A program made the position numbers and the translations under genes. 8,594 nt of DNA. It comes from Oscillospiraceae bacterium. Lineage in GTDB: Bacteria; Bacillota_A; Clostridia; Oscillospirales; JAAYXM01. The DNA lies in the NCBI GenBank assembly GCA_017408185.1, contig JAFQVE010000084.1:1-8594 (forward strand), read 5' to 3'. Positions 5,635-8,594 of the stretch are shown here, piece by piece (position 1 is the stretch's first letter; each line of letters opens with the position of its first letter). Under the pieces are notes generated by a model. The model saw only the letters and a list, made by a program, of their open reading frames with translations. It searched no databases and was not told the origin of the DNA.

Positions 5635-8301
5635 ATGAAAGAGTATTTAAGTGATGCAAGCGAGGTTTTGCGTTCTCTGTCCGCGTCAGAAAACGGACTC
5701 GGCTCAGCCGAGGCAGAAGCGCGGCTTGCAAAAAACGGAAAAAATAAATTGCGCGAAGAAAAAGGTGAGGGACTTCTTCACCGCTTTTTCAGACAGCTTG
5801 CCGAGCCGATGACGATTATTCTCATTGTCGCGGCGCTTATTGCGGGAGTGATGGCGGTTTATGAGAACCATTTTCCGACGGATGTAATAATCATTATGGC
5901 GGTTGTTCTCATTAACGCAGTGCTCGGCGTTGTGCAGGAAAGCAAAGCGGAAAAGTCCATTGCGGCACTGCAGGAGATGGCGGCGGCAACATCAAAGGTA
6001 ATCCGTGACGGCAAGCTTATCACTGTTCACAGCGAAGACCTTGTTGTGGGCGACGTTATTGTGCTTGAAGCGGGAGATGCCGTGCCGGCTGATGCAAGGC
6101 TTCTTGAGGCGGCAAGCCTGAAAATAGAAGAAGCCGCGCTTACGGGAGAGTCTGTGCCCGTTACAAAGACTGCGGAGGCACTTTCTGGCGAGAATATCTC
6201 GCTCGGAGACAGAAAGAATATGGTTTTCTCCGGCAGTACGGTTGTTTACGGAAGAGGACGTGCTGTTGTAACGCAGACCGGAATGGACACGGAAATGGGC
6301 AAAATCGCGGATGCCCTTACGCAGGCAAAGGACGGAAAAACTCCGCTTCAGATGAAGCTGTCCGAGCTCTCGGGTGTGCTTACAAAGCTCGTTATCGGAA
6401 TCTGCGTTGTGATTTTTGCCATAAATATCATCCGTGCGTTTGCTTCGGGCAACGGCGCAGGTCTTGATACCGTGCTTGACACGTTTATGATTGCTGTTTC
6501 TCTTGCGGTTGCCGCAATTCCGGAGGGACTTGCAACTGTTGTTACCATTGTGCTTTCAATCGGAGTAACGAATATGTCAAAGCGCAATGCGATTATCCGT
6601 AAGCTGACGGCTGTTGAAACGCTCGGATGCACACAGATTATCTGCTCCGACAAAACAGGCACGCTGACACAGAACAAAATGACTGTTGTGGAGCACTTCG
6701 GCGACGATGAAAAGCTTCTTGCAACGTCGATGTCGCTTGCATCCGATGCAGAGCTTGATGTTGATATGAAATCAGCTGTCGGTGAACCGACGGAATGTGC
6801 GCTTGTAAATTACGCATATAAGCTCGGGCTTGATAAGAATGAGCAAAGCGGCGAGTTTCCGCGCGTGGGTGAGGCGCCGTTCTCATCCGAGCGCAAGATG
6901 ATGTCAACTGTCCATCAAAAAGCCGACGGAAGCCTCGTACAGTTTACAAAAGGTGCACCGGATGAGATTCTCAAATGCTGTACCAAGGCATATATAGACG
7001 GAAAAACAGTTGATATGACGGATGAAATCCGCCAAAAAATTCTCGAAAACAATAAAAATATGGCAGATCGAGCATTACGCGTTCTTGCATCGGCAATGAA
7101 AAATCACGATGTGATGCCCTCTGATTTTGAACCGGAGACGCTTGAGCGTGAGCTGTGCTTTATAGGTCTTGTCGGTATGATTGACCCCGTGCGCGACGAA
7201 GTAAAGGGCGCAATCGAGGAATGCCGCAAAGCGGGAATCCGCCCCATAATGATAACGGGTGACCACAAGGATACGGCAGTTGCCATTGCGCGTGAGCTCG
7301 GGATAATAGAGAGCGCGGATGAGGCAATGACGGGTGCTGAGCTTTCGCTCCTTTCCGATGAGGAATTTGACCGTGTTGTAGAGAAGTATTCAGTATATGC
7401 GCGTGTTCAGCCTGAGCATAAAACACGTATAGTAAAGGCATGGCAGAAGCTCGGAAGGATAAGCGCAATGACGGGTGACGGAGTAAATGATGCGCCGTCA
7501 ATCAAGAATGCCGATATTGGCGTAGGTATGGGCATCACCGGCACAGATGTTACAAAGAACGTTGCAGATATGATTCTTGCGGATGATAACTTTGCAACAA
7601 TCGTTTCGGCTGTGGGTGAGGGGCGCAGAATTTATGACAACATAAGAAAGTGTATTCAATTCCTTCTTGCATCCAATCTCTCGGAGGTGCTTTCGATATT
7701 CTTTGCAACTCTTATGGGATTTACGCTCTTCCAGCCGGTTCATTTGCTGTGGATAAATCTTGTAACAGACTGTTTACCGGCTCTTGCGCTTGGTATGGAA
7801 AAGCCTGAGAAGGATATAATGAAGCGCGAGCCCCGTTCTCCGCGTGAGGGTGTCTTTGCTGGTGGTGTCGGAGCAGGAGTTGTGTATCAGGGCGTTATCC
7901 TCACGGCAATTACGCTTGCATCATACTTCATAGGACATGATGTTCTTTATCCTGACCATGCGCTTCGCTTTGGTGCAGATGCACTTGGATATGATGCAAA
8001 CACGCTCGGGACGTCTATGGCGTTTCTTACGCTTGCGTTTTCGGAAATTTTCCATTCCTTCAATTTGCGATCGCTCCGAGGTTCGATTTTCAAGATGAAG
8101 AATCAGAACCTCTGGCTGTGGGGCGCGGCTGTTGTGTCGTTCGTCCTTGTGACACTTGTTGTAGAAATTCCGTTCCTTGCAGATGCATTCTCGCTTGCTC
8201 GTCTTGATGCGCAGGAATACGGCGTCGCAACCGTTCTTGCGCTTTCAATCATACCCATTGAGGAAATTATAAAATTTATACGAAGAAAGGTAAACAGATA
8301 A
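5635..8301 (+). CDS. P2A-type cation ATPase, likely Mn2+ (Ca2+) exporter
   Basis: This is a SERCA/PMR1-type P-type ATPase of 888 residues that moves divalent cations across the cytoplasmic membrane using ATP. It has a cation-ATPase N domain (about 1-65), an actuator with TGES at 170-173, phosphorylation site DKTGT at 339-343, nucleotide domain with KGAP at 439-442, hinge motifs TGD at 541-543 and TGDGVND at 613-619, and a C-terminal membrane bundle. Ion-ligand positions known from SERCA are all kept: V292, A293, I295, E297 in M4; N681, E684 in M5; N708, T711, D712 in M6; E804 in M8. By homology alone it would be called a calcium pump, but the Mn2+ riboswitch in front argues for Mn2+ export. 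It has its own promoter and terminator, so it is a single-gene unit. The in-frame ATG at 5623 is the alternative start. Confidence 0.93.
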   Translation: MKEYLSDASEVLRSLSASENGLGSAEAEARLAKNGKNKLREEKGEGLLHRFFRQLAEPMTIILIVAALIAGVMAVYENHFPTDVIIIMAVVLINAVLGVVQESKAEKSIAALQEMAAATSKVIRDGKLITVHSEDLVVGDVIVLEAGDAVPADARLLEAASLKIEEAALTGESVPVTKTAEALSGENISLGDRKNMVFSGSTVVYGRGRAVVTQTGMDTEMGKIADALTQAKDGKTPLQMKLSELSGVLTKLVIGICVVIFAINIIRAFASGNGAGLDTVLDTFMIAVSLAVAAIPEGLATVVTIVLSIGVTNMSKRNAIIRKLTAVETLGCTQIICSDKTGTLTQNKMTVVEHFGDDEKLLATSMSLASDAELDVDMKSAVGEPTECALVNYAYKLGLDKNEQSGEFPRVGEAPFSSERKMMSTVHQKADGSLVQFTKGAPDEILKCCTKAYIDGKTVDMTDEIRQKILENNKNMADRALRVLASAMKNHDVMPSDFEPETLERELCFIGLVGMIDPVRDEVKGAIEECRKAGIRPIMITGDHKDTAVAIARELGIIESADEAMTGAELSLLSDEEFDRVVEKYSVYARVQPEHKTRIVKAWQKLGRISAMTGDGVNDAPSIKNADIGVGMGITGTDVTKNVADMILADDNFATIVSAVGEGRRIYDNIRKCIQFLLASNLSEVLSIFFATLMGFTLFQPVHLLWINLVTDCLPALALGMEKPEKDIMKREPRSPREGVFAGGVGAGVVYQGVILTAITLASYFIGHDVLYPDHALRFGADALGYDANTLGTSMAFLTLAFSEIFHSFNLRSLRGSIFKMKNQNLWLWGAAVVSFVLVTLVVEIPFLADAFSLARLDAQEYGVATVLALSIIPIEEIIKFIRRKVNR

Positions 8302-8307
8302 TAGGCG

Positions 8308-8351
8308 AAACCTGCACCGGTTCATTACGGACGAACCGGCGCAGGTTTTTT
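8308..8351 (+). terminator. Intrinsic terminator of the ATPase gene
   Basis: A 16-position stem (8308-8323 with 8333-8348) has a single A/C mismatch, a 9-base loop and a T-run through 8351, starting six bases after the ATPase stop. It is a classical rho-independent terminator and isolates the next gene. Confidence 0.9.
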
Positions 8352-8383
8352 ATAAGATGATTTTTTTTCATTCATTTCGATGC

Positions 8384-8413
8384 ATTATTTCAGACACTGA
8401 AATAATAATTTCA
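8384..8413. promoter_or_regulatory. Candidate operator: three alternating half-sites
   Basis: ATTATTTCAG (8384-8393) and CTGAAATAAT (8397-8406) form a perfect 10-bp inverted repeat with a 3-base spacer. The second arm also starts TGAAATAATAATTTCA (8398-8413), a 6-bp inverted repeat. The core half-site ATTTCA/TGAAAT thus occurs three times in alternating orientation with centres 11 and 10 bases apart, about one helical turn, ending four bases before the -35. This fits a dimeric regulator. No known box was matched with confidence. Confidence 0.55.
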
Positions 8414-8416
8414 CTA

Positions 8417-8445
8417 TTGACAAATTGCTTTGTCTTTGTTATACT
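8417..8445 (+). promoter_or_regulatory. Strong housekeeping promoter of the next gene
   Basis: A perfect TTGACA (8417-8422), a 17-base spacer and TATACT (8440-8445) make the strongest sigma-A match in the window. Transcription would start near 8452 and run off the right edge into a gene that is not visible. Confidence 0.85.
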
Positions 8446-8451
8446 GAGCAT

Positions 8452-8585
8452 ACAAAAACGTTTTTCCCTGTGTTCGGGGATGTATATTTCGAGATTTTCT
8501 GCGTGGTTGTGATTTCTCGCGGATTATATTTTTTTGAACAAGAAAAACGTTTTTTTAATCAAAAAACGAGTTTTTGAGAATTTTT
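8452..8585 (+). promoter_or_regulatory. Structured 5' leader of unknown class
   Basis: The predicted leader of about 134 nt contains the self-complementary AAAAACGTTTTT twice (8454-8465, 8543-8554) and a related AAAAAACGAGTTTTT (8561-8575). The two outer copies can pair over 13 bases (8454-8466 with 8542-8554), enclosing a CCCTG/CGGGG hairpin (8466-8479) and a CGAGA/TCTCG pairing (8490-8494 with 8515-8519). The 3' copy can instead pair with 8561-8568 (CGTTTTTT/AAAAAACG), and TCAAAAA/TTTTTGA (8559-8565 with 8571-8577) is a third option. Competing helices before a ribosome site suggest a cis-acting RNA. I do not recognise a known riboswitch, and folding was by eye. Confidence 0.45.
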
Positions 8586-8594
8586 GGGAGGTGA
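8586..8594 (+). promoter_or_regulatory. Strong Shine-Dalgarno of the next gene (window edge)
   Basis: GGGAGGTGA is complementary to the 16S rRNA 3' end over eight consecutive bases (GGAGGTGA), the best ribosome site in the window. The start codon should lie within about ten bases beyond the right edge, so the promoter, leader and this site belong to one well-expressed gene whose product cannot be seen. Confidence 0.8.

Noticed and set aside
8398..8413. Fur or PerR box (TGAAATAATAATTTCA)
   Set aside because: Only loosely similar to TGATAAT-N-ATTATCA and TTATAAT-N-ATTATAA, and even-length rather than odd; naming the regulator is not justified.
8480..8512. Leader peptide ORF of ten codons (MYISRFSAWL) in the 3' leader
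   Set aside because: No correctly spaced ribosome site, no codon run typical of attenuators, and length expected by chance.

Overview
The window looks like chromosomal DNA from an endospore-forming, moderate-GC member of the Clostridia. It carries a complete spoIIIA operon (spoIIIAA to spoIIIAH, all on the + strand), followed directly by an Asp23/Gls24-family gene. That neighbourhood is typical of spore-forming Firmicutes. All recognised genes are on the + strand, and no tRNA, rRNA, CRISPR array or intact insertion sequence is visible.

Region 1 (1-4914) is the spoIIIA operon. It encodes the mother-cell half of the channel that links mother cell and forespore during engulfment: an ATPase (AA), small or polytopic membrane proteins (AB, AC, AD, AE) and three ring-forming proteins with extracellular domains (AF, AG, AH). 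A sequence close to a sigma-E -10 element lies at the left edge, and its -35 would fall outside the window. The genes are tightly packed (4-bp overlap AF/AG, zero spacing AE/AF). The exception is a 118-bp AD-AE gap holding two perfect hairpins and three tandem heptads, which looks like a small inserted intergenic repeat.

Region 2 (4901-5403) is a separate vegetative-type unit. A near-consensus housekeeping promoter embedded in the last codons of spoIIIAH drives the Asp23/Gls24 gene, which ends at a strong UUCG-capped hairpin. This separates a housekeeping gene from the sporulation operon it follows.

Region 3 (5430-8351) is a metal-homeostasis unit. A housekeeping promoter starts transcription at the first bases of a recognisable yybP-ykoY (Mn2+-sensing) riboswitch. 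Its 3' strand overlaps the 5' arm of an intrinsic terminator, and an 888-residue P2A-type cation ATPase follows, closed by a second terminator. Sequence alone would label the pump a Ca2+-ATPase, but the riboswitch makes Mn2+ export (perhaps with Ca2+) the better reading.

Region 4 (8352-8594) is the control region of a gene that begins just beyond the window. It has three alternating TGAAAT/ATTTCA half-sites, a very strong promoter, a leader of about 130 nt with self-complementary A5CGT5 segments that can form alternative helices, and a near-perfect Shine-Dalgarno at the last bases. This leader matches no regulatory RNA class I recognise and is the best candidate here for something undescribed.
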